A stretch of 64,000 nucleotides of DNA from NCBI RefSeq assembly GCF_028279465.1, contig NZ_JANQNS010000013.1, forward strand, positions 186,001 through 250,000, given 5' to 3'. Source of the DNA: Parasphingopyxis sp. Lineage in GTDB: Bacteria; Pseudomonadota; Alphaproteobacteria; Sphingomonadales; Sphingomonadaceae. The notes under the pieces were generated by a model, which was not told the origin of the DNA, made no database searches, and saw nothing but the letters and a program-made list of their open reading frames with translations. Shown piece by piece: positions 46,394 to 55,346 of this stretch. The position numbers and the translations under genes are program-made. Each line of letters opens with the position of its first letter. Positions within the stretch are counted from its first letter, which is position 1.

Positions 46394-46693
46394 CTAATAT
46401 TTCTGCTGGCGTTCGTAGAGCGACTTGTAATGCTGGAGGCGCGTGACGCGCAGGCCCGGCATGCCGGAGCGATCGATCGCGCGCTGCCAGCTGGCGAATT
46501 CCTCGACCGTCAGGTCGTAGCGTTCGCAGGCTTCGTCGACCGTCAGCAGACCGCCATTGACCGCAGCCACGACCTCGGCCTTGCGGCGCACGACCCAGCG
46601 GCGGGTCGAAGGCGGCGGCAGCGTTTCCAAGGTCAGCGGCTCCCCCAGGGGACCGATCACTTGCGCCGGGCGTATCTTCTGGTTCTCGATCAT
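46394..46693 (-). CDS. sciP: DUF1153 / SciP, CtrA-regulon cell-cycle regulator
   Basis: The 99-residue protein carries the SciP motif series: AQVIGPLGEPLTLETLPPP, RRWVVRRKAEVVAAVNGGLL, EACERYDLTVEEFASWQRAI and HYKSLYER. SciP is a small helix-turn-helix protein that in Caulobacter binds CtrA and represses CtrA-activated genes in G1. The start at 46693 has GAGGAA upstream. An upstream sequence TTACCTTGGCATTTTA near 46790 is a weak half-match to a CtrA box. It marks the organism as an alphaproteobacterium. Confidence 0.92.
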   Translation of the reverse strand: MIENQKIRPAQVIGPLGEPLTLETLPPPSTRRWVVRRKAEVVAAVNGGLLTVDEACERYDLTVEEFASWQRAIDRSGMPGLRVTRLQHYKSLYERQQKY

Positions 46694-46804
46694 TCTTTCC
46701 TCGATAGGATCAGCCGATCCGGGCTTGTTCCGTAGCATTACGATGAACGCCTTATAATCAAAGGCCGTTGAAAGAAGCCTAAAATGCCAAGGTAAACAGC
46801 CATT

Positions 46805-47113
46805 TTACCAAGCTTTCCGTTCGGTTAGCGCGGCGTTCCAGGATGGGACGGCAGGGTTGAAGCTGCCGCGCAAAATCGCCGCCCGCGCCATGCCGGTCAG
46901 GCCGTCATCTTGCGGTTGCGGTGCGAACAGCGCGGTCAGCGATTGGGCGATGTCCATCGTGCGCCCATTGCCCATGGCGAGTCGCGTCGCGAGCCGCGCC
47001 GTCGGCTGCGCGGCCTGCGCCGCGGCAAGCAGGGCGACCAGCGCGCGAAAGTCCGGCGCTATGCGTCCGGCTGCGTCCATGCGGCCGCCAAAGGGGCTGA
47101 AGTTCATCTCCAT
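46805..47113 (-). CDS. Hypothetical protein next to sciP, function unknown
   Basis: The 102-residue protein starts MEMNFSPFGGRMDAAGRIAP and is rich in alanine (FRALVALLAAAQAAQPTARL). It has no membrane segment and no recognised domain. Its N-terminal MEMNFSPFGGR pattern looks conserved-like and its frame is intact, so I take it as a real small gene. It lies upstream of sciP on the same strand across a 111-base gap. Confidence 0.55.
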   Translation of the reverse strand: MEMNFSPFGGRMDAAGRIAPDFRALVALLAAAQAAQPTARLATRLAMGNGRTMDIAQSLTALFAPQPQDDGLTGMARAAILRGSFNPAVPSWNAALTERKAW

Positions 47114-47275
47114 GACCCCGGCTATTAGGGATCAAGGCTGAAAACGTGGTAAAGGCGCCGGCAACGCTTTGGTGAGGAATTGTGGCGGCGAAACCGCACG
47201 ATGGTTAGCAAAGCGAGAATGGCGATGCCGATTGCCCCTTTGCGCATAGCGTCATCAAACCCTAAATAGCGCGCC

Positions 47276-48388
47276 ATGACGGAAGCCGATTTTCAGCTCG
47301 ATCGCCCGGCCAGCGAAAGCCGGATCGTCGTCGCCATGTCTGGCGGCGTCGACAGCTCCGTCGTGGCCGCGCTCGCCGCGAAGACGGGCGCGGAGGTGAT
47401 CGGCATCACGCTGCAGCTCTACGATCATGGCGAGGCGACGGGCCGCACGGGCAGTTGCTGCGCCGGGCAGGATATCCGGGATGCGCGTGCCGTCGCCGAA
47501 AAGCTCGGTATTGCGCATTATGTATTCGACTATGAATCCCGCTTCCGGGAATCGGTGATCGACGATTTCGCCGACGAATATATGGCGGGCCGCACGCCGA
47601 TCCCGTGCATCCGCTGTAACCAGAGCGTGAAGTTTCACGACCTGCTCGGCATGGCGCGCGATCTCGGCGCGGATTGCCTGGCGACCGGCCATTATGTCCG
47701 CCGCGTGATCGGTGAGCACGGTCCCGAACTGCACCGCGCCCATGATCCGGCGCGCGACCAGAGCTATTTCCTTTTCGCGACGACGAAAGGCCAGCTCGAT
47801 TATCTGCGCTTCCCGCTGGGCAATATGCCGAAGACGCAGGTGCGCGAGATTGCGCAGGAGCTTGGCCTCGTGGTCGCGCTGAAGCCCGACAGCCAGGATA
47901 TCTGCTTCGTGCCGGACGGCGATTATGCGAAGATCGTCAAGAAAGTGCGCCCCGAGGCCGGCGAGGGCGGCGAGATCGTGACGCGCACCGGCGAGGTGCT
48001 CGGCGAGCATAAGGGGCTGATCCACTATACGGTCGGCCAGCGGCGCGGCCTTGAGATCGGCGGCCAGCCCGAACCGCTTTATGTCGTGAAGCTGGAGCCC
48101 GAGACCCGGCGCGTGGTCGTCGGCCCGAAATCCGCGCTGGCGGTCAGCGCGGCCCGTATCGAGGACCTCAACTGGCTCGGCGATGATTTCCATGGCGCGA
48201 TGACCGCGAAAGTCCGCTCGCTGGCCAAGCCCGCGCCGGCCCGCTTCGACGGCGAGATGGTCACCTTCGATACGCCGGAATACGGCGTCGCGCCCGGCCA
48301 GGCGGCCGTGCTCTATCAGGGCGATCGCGTCATGGGCGGCGGCTGGATTGCCGAAACGGTGGCCGCCGAAGAGGCGCTGGCGGCCTGA
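47276..48388 (+). CDS. mnmA: tRNA-specific 2-thiouridylase MnmA
   Basis: The 370-residue enzyme has the PP-loop [15 protein letters not shown] near residue 22, [13 protein letters not shown], the catalytic cysteine in IRCNQSVKF and the second cysteine in [13 protein letters not shown], followed by the C-terminal beta-barrel with [13 protein letters not shown]. It makes 2-thiouridine at the wobble base of tRNA-Lys, Glu and Gln; one of its substrates, tRNA-Glu(UUC), is encoded at 11052-11126. The stop overlaps the start of the next gene as TGATG. Confidence 0.96.
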   Translation: MTEADFQLDRPASESRIVVAMSGGVDSSVVAALAAKTGAEVIGITLQLYDHGEATGRTGSCCAGQDIRDARAVAEKLGIAHYVFDYESRFRESVIDDFADEYMAGRTPIPCIRCNQSVKFHDLLGMARDLGADCLATGHYVRRVIGEHGPELHRAHDPARDQSYFLFATTKGQLDYLRFPLGNMPKTQVREIAQELGLVVALKPDSQDICFVPDGDYAKIVKKVRPEAGEGGEIVTRTGEVLGEHKGLIHYTVGQRRGLEIGGQPEPLYVVKLEPETRRVVVGPKSALAVSAARIEDLNWLGDDFHGAMTAKVRSLAKPAPARFDGEMVTFDTPEYGVAPGQAAVLYQGDRVMGGGWIAETVAAEEALAA

Positions 48389-48768
48389 TGCGGTTCGCGC
48401 GCTGGACGTTCGGCATCGCCGCGGTCTGGGGCATCGCGATCATCGCACCACTCTATTTCCTCGAAAGCCGGATCGCGGCCGATTTCCCGCCGCCCGTCGC
48501 GCGCCCCGAACTCTATTACGGATTTGTCGGCGTGGTGCTGGCATGGCAGTTCGTCTACGCGCTGATCGCGATCGATCCCGTTCGCTATCGCCCGCTCATG
48601 CTGATCGGCGCGCTCGGCAAGCTCTCCTTTTTCGGTGCCTGCACCGTGCTCTATCTGCAGGGCCGCGTCGACGCCACGCTCGTTGCTACGACGGCACCGG
48701 ACCTGCTGCTGGCGCTGCTATTCTGTCTGGCCTGGGTGAAGACGGGCCGTTCGACTCGCAGCGCCTGA
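48388..48768 (+). CDS. Small four-helix membrane protein
   Basis: The 126-residue protein has four hydrophobic segments (WTFGIAAVWGIAIIAPLYFL, YYGFVGVVLAWQFVYALIA, LMLIGALGKLSFFGACTVLYL and DLLLALLFCLAWV). No family is recognised with confidence; a DoxX-like or DUF-type membrane protein is possible. It is translationally coupled to mnmA, but a link to tRNA modification is not implied. Confidence 0.65.
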   Translation: MRFARWTFGIAAVWGIAIIAPLYFLESRIAADFPPPVARPELYYGFVGVVLAWQFVYALIAIDPVRYRPLMLIGALGKLSFFGACTVLYLQGRVDATLVATTAPDLLLALLFCLAWVKTGRSTRSA

Positions 48769-48772
48769 CTAC

Positions 48773-49102
48773 CTAATCCGCTCCCGGCAGCGGCTCCAAC
48801 ACGCACCCCAAGCCTTCCCGGAACTGCGCCGAACGGCTCGCGAGCAGCGGCACGCTCGCCGTGATGCGCTTTTCCGCCTCGTCTTCGGTCATCGAGATCA
48901 TCTCCATGCCGGGCTCATAGTCATTGTAGCAGCTCTCCATGTCGCGCCCGCCGATATAGCGGCAGGAGCAGACGACATGCGCGCCATAGCCGACGCCGAG
49001 TTCGACCGTCGGCCGCATCCGCATCGCATAGACGATGACCGCGATCAGCAGGATCAGCAGCACGATAATGGTGCCCGTCAGAATTGGCCGCTTCACTTTC
49101 AT
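48773..49102 (-). CDS. Small anchored protein resembling the N-terminal segment of serine hydrolases
   Basis: The 109-residue protein has an N-terminal membrane anchor (PILTGTIIVLLILLIAVIVYA), then GYGAHVVCSCRYIGGRDMESC and a C-terminal REGLGCVLEP. From memory, many serine hydrolases of this order have an N-terminal segment with the pattern A-x-x-x-CS-x-x-FV-x-GR-D and later RPGLGC; the same pattern stands here as a separate gene. It faces the serine hydrolase gene across 24 bases. I did not compare sequences, so the assignment is tentative. Confidence 0.6.
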   Translation of the reverse strand: MKVKRPILTGTIIVLLILLIAVIVYAMRMRPTVELGVGYGAHVVCSCRYIGGRDMESCYNDYEPGMEMISMTEDEAEKRITASVPLLASRSAQFREGLGCVLEPLPGAD

Positions 49103-49126
49103 GGCGGTCAGCCCTAGCCTGACGCA

Positions 49127-50251
49127 ATGATGAAGCAAAGATGGCTTGTTCCTCTTGCCGCCAGCGCGGCGTTGATCGCAATCGCCGCCGCGCCCGTACT
49201 CGAGACCGGCGATGCGGAAGAGACCGTTGCGTCCGAAGAGACAACGGCCGCCCCGGTCGTGGCGCGTCCCGATATCGCGCCGCTGGTCGATGATCTGTTC
49301 AGCGACGATGTCGTCGGCGAAACACGCGTCGTGCTCGTGATGCATGACGGCGAGATCGTGGCTGAACGCTATGCGCCCGGTTACACGGCGGACATGCGCT
49401 ACGTCTCCTGGTCGATGGCGAAGACGGTCACGGCCATGCTTGTCGGTTTCCTCGTCGACGATGGCGTGCTCGAACTCGATGCCCCGGCGCCGATTTCCGA
49501 ATGGCGGGACGCAGACGATCCGCGCGGGGCCATCACGCTGCGCCACCTGCTCCATATGGCGTCCGGGCTCGAACATACCGAAGTCAATGATCCGATCTGG
49601 GATTCCGATACCAATCGGATGCTCTTCACGAGCGGGACGGACGATATGGCGGCCTATGCCGTGTCGCAGCCGCTCGAAGCCGATCCCGGCAAGAAATATG
49701 AATATTCGAGCGCGACGACGGTTATCCTCTCGCGGATTATCGCCGATGCGCTGACGGATTCGGAAGATCCGGGCGAACGCGCGGCGGCTTATCGCCGCTT
49801 CGCCGAACAGCGGCTGCTCGGGCCGGCCGGCATATCGAGCGTCTATTTCGAGTTCGACGCGAGCGGCACGCAGATCGGCGGCAGCCTGATCCATGCGACG
49901 GCGCGGGACTGGGCTCGGCTCGGCGAGGTCATGCGCACCGGCCAGGCGCCGGACGGCACGCAGATCATCTCGCCCGAATGGCGCACCTTCATGCTCACGC
50001 CCTCACCGTTGAACGGCGAATATGGCGGGCAGACCTGGCTCAACCGGCCCGGCGGCGTGTTCGATACGCCCGTCCTGTTTCCGGATCGCGGGCCCAATAC
50101 GATCTTCGCCTTTAACGGGCATCTCGGCCAATATGTGATGGTCTCGCCCGAACAGGGGCTGACGGTCGTGCGGCTGGGTAATACGCCCGATGGCGAGCTG
50201 CGCGAGGCCGTCGTCATGCGGATGGCGCGCATTTTCGAGGCGTTCGGCTGA
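49127..50251 (+). CDS. Serine hydrolase of the class C beta-lactamase family
   Basis: The 374-residue protein has a signal peptide or anchor (QRWLVPLAASAALIAIAAAP), the catalytic SxxK in SWSMAKTVTA, the tyrosine motif in KYEYSSATT and a late NGHLGQYVMVSPEQGL. The SxxK/YxS arrangement fits penicillin-binding-protein-like esterases and 6-aminohexanoate-dimer hydrolases. The substrate is not known. It is transcribed divergently from the small anchored protein, which may supply its missing N-terminal segment. Confidence 0.88.
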   Translation: MMKQRWLVPLAASAALIAIAAAPVLETGDAEETVASEETTAAPVVARPDIAPLVDDLFSDDVVGETRVVLVMHDGEIVAERYAPGYTADMRYVSWSMAKTVTAMLVGFLVDDGVLELDAPAPISEWRDADDPRGAITLRHLLHMASGLEHTEVNDPIWDSDTNRMLFTSGTDDMAAYAVSQPLEADPGKKYEYSSATTVILSRIIADALTDSEDPGERAAAYRRFAEQRLLGPAGISSVYFEFDASGTQIGGSLIHATARDWARLGEVMRTGQAPDGTQIISPEWRTFMLTPSPLNGEYGGQTWLNRPGGVFDTPVLFPDRGPNTIFAFNGHLGQYVMVSPEQGLTVVRLGNTPDGELREAVVMRMARIFEAFG

Positions 50252-50400
50252 TTCTCGCGCCTGTGTTTTAAGTCATAGCCGGTGCGCCGCTTTGCGGCTA
50301 AACGCGCTCGGGACGCGGGTCGAAAACGCTTTATCGCTGTTCAGCCCCGCTTCACCGCAGCCATGCCATGGGGGTCATGGGTCGGCGCATTGGGGAAGAA

Positions 50401-52353
50401 ATGATTATGAAATCCAAGATATTGGCAAGTTGCGGCGTCGCGATGATGGCGATTGCGCTGAGCCCGCCGGTCATGGGGCAGGCGCAGGACGGTGCGTTGA
50501 CGCTCGGCCAGACCGCGCAGGGCGAACTGGAGGCCGGCGATCAGGTATCGGGCGGCAAGGGCCAATATTATGATGAATGGACCCTTCGCGCATCAGCCGG
50601 TCAACAGGTTTCGGTCATCCTCGAATCCGATGCTTTCGACACGAAGCTCGAGGCGCAACTTCCAGACGGTACGCGGCTCGTAAACGACGATAACCACTGG
50701 GTGCCGGAAACGACCAACAGCCGTTTGGACTTGGTGATGCCGGCATCAGGCGAGCTTGCCGTGCGCGCGCAATCCTTCCGCCCCCAGGAAAACGGTGCCT
50801 ACACGATCCGTCTGGTGCCGACCGATAGGCTGCAGGTCGCCGAAACCGTTATCGCACCGCAGACGATATCAATCGGGCAGACCCGCAATGGCAGCCTGTC
50901 GTCGGACGGCGATGCCGAGGTCAACGGCCGCTATACGGACCGCTTTGTGTTTCGTGGCACGCGCGGTCAGCGGATCGATCTGCGCGCTTCGGGCGATTTC
51001 GACACGATGCTGACGCTGATCGGCCCGGACAATTTCCGCGTGCGCAACGACGATGACAGCACGGCGCGGGAGCCGACGCTCAACAGCCGCGTGCTCGCAA
51101 CGCTGCCGGCCGATGGCGAATATACGATCGCCGTCACCAGTTACGGCCGCGGCTCGACCGGCGATTATGAACTGGCGACCGGCCTCAATCGGAACGGCGT
51201 GGCCGATACCGCGATGATCGGCGGCAATGCCGCACCGCTGAGCTTCGGGCGGACGCTGACGAGCGAGCTCGGCAAGGATGACGAAACGCTGGGCAGTGGC
51301 GAATATCTGGAGCGCTACAGTTTCGAAGGCCGGCGCGGCCAGCCGGTGACCATCGATCTGAGTTCGGATGAGTTCGACACCTATCTGATCCTGCAATCAC
51401 CCTCGGGCGAACAGGTCGATATCGACGATACCGGCGAATCACTGAACAGCCGGTTCGAGCGGGTGCTGGAGGAAGACGGCATATATACGCTGATTGCGAC
51501 CAGCTATGCGCCCGGCGAAACCGGCGCGTTCCGTCTCGCGTTGAGCGAGGGCACGACGCGCATTCCGGCGAATCCGGAGCAGCGCCAGGTCTTCGCGATT
51601 TCGGTCGGCATTGCCGATTATGGCGGCAACACGTCCGATCTCAGCTTCACCGACAGCGATGCGGCGAAGCTGTACCAGAAGTTCGAGGAGCTCGGCATGC
51701 TGCGGCAGGAGAGCATCCTCTTGACCAACCAGGATGCGACGCTGCCCGAATTTCGTCGCGCCTTTCAGCGCGTCGCGGCGCAGGCGGGGCCTGACGATAT
51801 CTTCCTGTTCTTCTTCTCCGGCCATGGCAATCAGATCGACGATCCCAACGATCGCGCCGAGCTGGACGGGCGCGACGAGACACTCGTGTTCGGCGATGGC
51901 GAGGAACTGACGGATGACGAGCTGGCGCAGATGTTCGCCGGCCTCAATGCGGGCACGACGATGATCGTGCTGGACGCCTGTTTCTCGGGGGGGTTCGAAC
52001 GCGATCTGATCACGCGGCCCAATATGATGGGGCTGTTCAGCTCGGAAGAGGATCTGACGAGCCTTGTCGCGTCGGAGTTCAACGCGGGCGGCTATCTGTC
52101 GCGTTTCTTCTCGGACGGCGTCGCTGGGCAGGCCGATGACAATGCCGATGGCAATATTACGGCGGGCGAGCTCGTCTCCTATCTCCGCTATCGCTTCCGC
52201 GAACAGTGCGACGGGCGCAACTGCATCGAAGCGGAAACCGGCGATGCCCAGCGCAACCATCAGGAACTGGTCGTGCAGCGCGGCAGCGTTGAGGTCGACG
52301 ATATCCTCGTCACCCTGCCCGAACGGTTCGGCGTGATGAGTGGCGCGCGCTAG
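50401..52353 (+). CDS. Secreted caspase-like (peptidase C14) protein with three PPC-type domains
   Basis: The 650-residue protein has a signal peptide (ASCGVAMMAIALSPPVMGQA). Three beta-rich PPC-type domains follow at about residues 30-140, 150-260 and 275-385, each with a pattern like GQ-x-DL-x(8)-FDT-x-L-x-L-x-x-P-x-G and NDD. A caspase domain (about 395-620) has the catalytic histidine in FFSGHGNQ and cysteine in LDACFSGGF. It is therefore a prokaryotic caspase homologue (orthocaspase) exported to the periplasm or outside. The start at 50401 follows GGGGAAGAA. Its stop overlaps the convergent phzF-like gene. Confidence 0.9.
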   Translation: MIMKSKILASCGVAMMAIALSPPVMGQAQDGALTLGQTAQGELEAGDQVSGGKGQYYDEWTLRASAGQQVSVILESDAFDTKLEAQLPDGTRLVNDDNHWVPETTNSRLDLVMPASGELAVRAQSFRPQENGAYTIRLVPTDRLQVAETVIAPQTISIGQTRNGSLSSDGDAEVNGRYTDRFVFRGTRGQRIDLRASGDFDTMLTLIGPDNFRVRNDDDSTAREPTLNSRVLATLPADGEYTIAVTSYGRGSTGDYELATGLNRNGVADTAMIGGNAAPLSFGRTLTSELGKDDETLGSGEYLERYSFEGRRGQPVTIDLSSDEFDTYLILQSPSGEQVDIDDTGESLNSRFERVLEEDGIYTLIATSYAPGETGAFRLALSEGTTRIPANPEQRQVFAISVGIADYGGNTSDLSFTDSDAAKLYQKFEELGMLRQESILLTNQDATLPEFRRAFQRVAAQAGPDDIFLFFFSGHGNQIDDPNDRAELDGRDETLVFGDGEELTDDELAQMFAGLNAGTTMIVLDACFSGGFERDLITRPNMMGLFSSEEDLTSLVASEFNAGGYLSRFFSDGVAGQADDNADGNITAGELVSYLRYRFREQCDGRNCIEAETGDAQRNHQELVVQRGSVEVDDILVTLPERFGVMSGAR

Positions 52354-53147
52354 AAGAAAAACTCGCCTTCGATAACCGTCGCGCAGTGGCCGGATAGTAC
52401 CGCACGATCGCCATCGAGGCGGCAGCCCACATGGCCGCCACGGGCGCTGGCCTGGAAAGCGGTAAAGCGGTCGCGGCCCAGCCGTTCGGCCCAGAAGGGT
52501 GTCAGTACGGCATGAGCTGAGCCCGTCACCGGGTCTTCATCGACACCCGCGCCCGGTACGAAGACGCGGCTCACCACATCGGTCTCGCTACCGGGCGCCG
52601 TTGCAATGAACTGCCAGTCTCCGATTGCGGCGAGTGCGCGCATATCGGGCGCCAGCGCGCGGACCTGATCTTCATTCTCGTAGAGATAGAGAGAATAGCG
52701 GCCCTCATGAAAATGGGTTTCGAGCGGCTCTGCGTCCAGCGCCGCAACGGCCTCGGGCAAGGCTTTGGGTGCTGGCGGATAGGCGGGCAGCGAGACTTCA
52801 AAGCCCTCGCCATTGCGGCGCACTTCGAGCAGGCCGGCCTTGCGCGTGCGAAATATGACGCTGTTTCGCGCCCAGCCCTCGCGCAATATGTGCGCGCCCG
52901 TCGCCAATGTCGCATGACCGCATAGCGCGATTTCGAGACCCGGCGTGAACCAGCGCAGTTCGAAATCGGCCTCGGGGTCGTCTTTGGCGGGCAGATAGAA
53001 GGCCGTCTCGCTGAGATTATTCTCGACCGCGATGGCCTGCAGGATATCGTCTTCGAGCCAGCTTTCGAGCGGCATTACCGCCGCCGGATTGCCGCCGAAT
53101 GCGGTTTTCGAAAAAGCATCGATCTGTACGAGGCGCAGCGTAGGCAT
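52350..53147 (-). CDS. PhzF-family isomerase
   Basis: The 265-residue protein matches the PhzF/diaminopimelate-epimerase fold: VQIDAFSKTAFGGNPAAVMP, the catalytic glutamate in AVENNLSETAFYLP, ALCGHATLATGAH and the second lobe DEDPVTGSAHAVL. Members isomerise phenazine precursors, but most (for example YddE) have no known substrate. No phenazine genes are nearby. The start at 53147 is chosen; the frame extends to 53186 without similarity. Confidence 0.9.
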   Translation of the reverse strand: MPTLRLVQIDAFSKTAFGGNPAAVMPLESWLEDDILQAIAVENNLSETAFYLPAKDDPEADFELRWFTPGLEIALCGHATLATGAHILREGWARNSVIFRTRKAGLLEVRRNGEGFEVSLPAYPPAPKALPEAVAALDAEPLETHFHEGRYSLYLYENEDQVRALAPDMRALAAIGDWQFIATAPGSETDVVSRVFVPGAGVDEDPVTGSAHAVLTPFWAERLGRDRFTAFQASARGGHVGCRLDGDRAVLSGHCATVIEGEFFF

Positions 53148-53212
53148 CACCTGTCTCCCTTCGCCACGGCGCATAGGCGCGCGCAAAGCGAGCGGAAAGC
53201 CCGATTATCTCG

Positions 53213-53791
53213 TCAGGGGTAAAGCAGGCCTTCGTCCCAGCCGTACGCCGTGCGTGTGAACACCCGCCGATGGTGTAGGCGATGTTCGCGATCTTCCCAG
53301 AATTCGATACGCTGCGGATCGAGGCGGAAGCCCGACCAATGCGGCGGGCGGGGCACATCGCCGCCCTCGAACCGCGCGCGCATTTCTTCATAGCGCGCCT
53401 CGAATGTCTCGCGGCTGTCGAGCGGGCGCGACTGGTCTGACGCCCATGCGCCGAGTTGCGAATCCCGGCTGCGCGTTGCGAAATAGGCATCGCCCTCTTC
53501 GTCGGACACCCGGCTCACCGGGCCTTCGATCCGCACCTGCCGGCGCAGCGATTTCCAATGGAAGAGTAGCGCGGCCTTTTCGGTTGCCAGCAATTCGTCG
53601 GCCTTGCGGCTTTCGAGATTGGTGTACCAGACGAAGCCGCGTTCATCATGCCCCTTGAGCAGGACCATGCGGACCGATGGCTGATGATCGGGCGTGGTCG
53701 TCGCGAGCGCCATCGCATTCGAATCGTTGATTTCGCTGGCCCGCGCTTCGGCGGCCCAGGCGGTGAAGATGGCGTGCGGATCGTTGGTCAT
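53213..53791 (-). CDS. pdxH: Pyridoxamine 5'-phosphate oxidase
   Basis: The 192-residue enzyme has the FMN-binding region (SVRMVLLKGHDERGFVWYTN, ALLFHWKSLRRQVRIEGPV) and a C-terminal PHWSGFRLDPQRIEFWEDRE with HHRRVFTR. It oxidises pyridoxine or pyridoxamine phosphate to PLP, the cofactor of the several PLP enzymes in this window. It is upstream of phzF-like on the same strand and divergent from the ABA4-like gene. Confidence 0.95.
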   Translation of the reverse strand: MTNDPHAIFTAWAAEARASEINDSNAMALATTTPDHQPSVRMVLLKGHDERGFVWYTNLESRKADELLATEKAALLFHWKSLRRQVRIEGPVSRVSDEEGDAYFATRSRDSQLGAWASDQSRPLDSRETFEARYEEMRARFEGGDVPRPPHWSGFRLDPQRIEFWEDREHRLHHRRVFTRTAYGWDEGLLYP

Positions 53792-53874
53792 GCCGGAGCT
53801 TTTAGGGCAGCCGGGCATCGTCTATCAACGCCGGAAATCAATTCGATCAAGCGCAGGCTTTCGGGGGGAACGAT

Positions 53875-54315
53875 ATGGATTGGCCGACAATATTCAGCAT
53901 AGCGAACCTGTTCGCGCTACTCGCCTGGGTGGCGTTGATCTTCGGACCGCGGCGGGAGATCGTTTTCACGGTCCTGCGCGAGGGCGTGGTCGGCTTGCTG
54001 AGCCTCTTCTATGCCGCCCTGCTCATCTATCTGATGGTCTTCGCGCCTGCGCCCGGCGGGGCGGGGCCGGACTTCTCGACTATCGAGGGCGTACGCACGA
54101 TTTTCGCGACGGATGCCGGGCTTACGCTCGGCTGGGTCCATTATCTGGCGTTCGACCTGTTCGTCGGTCTGTGGGTCGCGCGCAACGCGGACGCGATATC
54201 CCTGTCCCGCATCGTCCAGGCGCCGATCCTGCTCGCGACCTTTCTTTTCGGGCCGATGGGATTGTGCATCTATCTGATCGTCCGCCGCATTCACGGCATG
54301 CCGAAAACCGCTTGA
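53875..54315 (+). CDS. ABA4-like (DUF4281) membrane protein
   Basis: The 146-residue protein has four hydrophobic segments and the DUF4281 motif GWVHYLAFDLFVGLWVARNA followed by GPMGLCIYLIVR. The family is named for plant ABA4, needed for neoxanthin synthesis; bacterial members are of unknown role. It is the first gene after the pdxH intergenic region and is followed 62 bases later by the dnaJ-like operon. Confidence 0.85.
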   Translation: MDWPTIFSIANLFALLAWVALIFGPRREIVFTVLREGVVGLLSLFYAALLIYLMVFAPAPGGAGPDFSTIEGVRTIFATDAGLTLGWVHYLAFDLFVGLWVARNADAISLSRIVQAPILLATFLFGPMGLCIYLIVRRIHGMPKTA

Positions 54316-54376
54316 AAAAGCGGGAGCTCTCCCCCATTTCAGTTGTTGTATTTTTGCAACAGTTGGCTAATGGGAC

Positions 54377-55336
54377 ATGATGTACGACACGGACACTATG
54401 GCAGCAGATCCTTACGCTACTTTGGGTGTATCGCGCGGCGCGAGCGAGGCGGAGATCAAGTCCGCCTATCGCAAGCTCGCGAAGGAACTGCATCCGGATC
54501 GCAACAAGGACAATCCGCAGGCGGCCGAAAAATTCTCGGCGGCCACCAACGCCTATGACCTGTTGAGCGACAAGGACAAGCGCGCGCAGTTCGACCGGGG
54601 CGAGATCGATGCCGAGGGCAATCCGACGCATCCGTTTGCGGGCGGCGGTTTCAGTGGCGGCCGCCCGGGGCGCGAGGGCACGCATTTCGAATTCTCCGAA
54701 GCCGGCGATATCGGCGATATCTTCGAGGGCCTGTTCGGTGGCGGGGGACGCAGTACGGGTTCGTCGCGCGGCCCGTTCGGCGGTTTCGGCCGGCGTCAGG
54801 CGCCGCCGCGCAAGGGCGCGGATATGGGCTACAAGCTCGCCGTGCCGTTTGAGGACGCGGCGCGCCTCGATGATCAGCGGATCACGCTTTCGAGCGGCAA
54901 GACGATCGATCTCAAACTCAGGCCCGGCGTCGAAAGCGGCACGCAGATGCGGCTGACCGGACAGGGGCAGGAGGGCCCCGGCGGCGCGGGCGATGCGATC
55001 GTCACGATCCTCGTCCAGGATCACAAATTCTTCGAGCGCGATGGCGACAATATCCGGCTCGATATTCCGATTGGTCTCGACGAGGCCGTGCTCGGCGCGA
55101 AGATCAAGGTGCCGACGGTCGACGGGCCGGTAATGCTGACCGTGCCGAAAAATGCGGCATCGGGGAAAACACTGCGGCTCAAGGGCAAAGGCTTCCATAA
55201 AAAGGGCGGCGGCCGGGGCGATCAGCTTGTGAAGCTCGAAATCGATCTCCCCGAGGATGACAAGGATCTCGCCGAGTTCGTGAAGAGCTGGAAACCTGGA
55301 AAGCCGCAGAACCCCCGCTCCGAATTCGGTGTGTAG
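54377..55336 (+). CDS. DnaJ-like co-chaperone without zinc finger (CbpA type)
   Basis: The 319-residue protein has a J domain (about residues 8-75) with the HPD motif in LHPDRNKD, a glycine/phenylalanine-rich linker (85-130: GGGFSGGRPG, FGGFGRRQ) and a CTD with two beta-sandwich parts (GADMGYKLAVPFEDAA, KVPTVDGPVMLTVPKNAASG). There is no CxxCxGxG zinc finger, so it is closer to CbpA than to DnaJ. ATG at 54398 is an alternative start. It stimulates DnaK and handles unfolded proteins. Confidence 0.9.
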   Translation: MMYDTDTMAADPYATLGVSRGASEAEIKSAYRKLAKELHPDRNKDNPQAAEKFSAATNAYDLLSDKDKRAQFDRGEIDAEGNPTHPFAGGGFSGGRPGREGTHFEFSEAGDIGDIFEGLFGGGGRSTGSSRGPFGGFGRRQAPPRKGADMGYKLAVPFEDAARLDDQRITLSSGKTIDLKLRPGVESGTQMRLTGQGQEGPGGAGDAIVTILVQDHKFFERDGDNIRLDIPIGLDEAVLGAKIKVPTVDGPVMLTVPKNAASGKTLRLKGKGFHKKGGGRGDQLVKLEIDLPEDDKDLAEFVKSWKPGKPQNPRSEFGV

Positions 55337-55346
55337 GGTTTAACCC

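Noticed and set aside
49103-49894. Upstream extension of the 109-residue anchored protein
   Set aside because: It is antisense to the serine hydrolase; the ATG at 49102 gives a clean membrane anchor.
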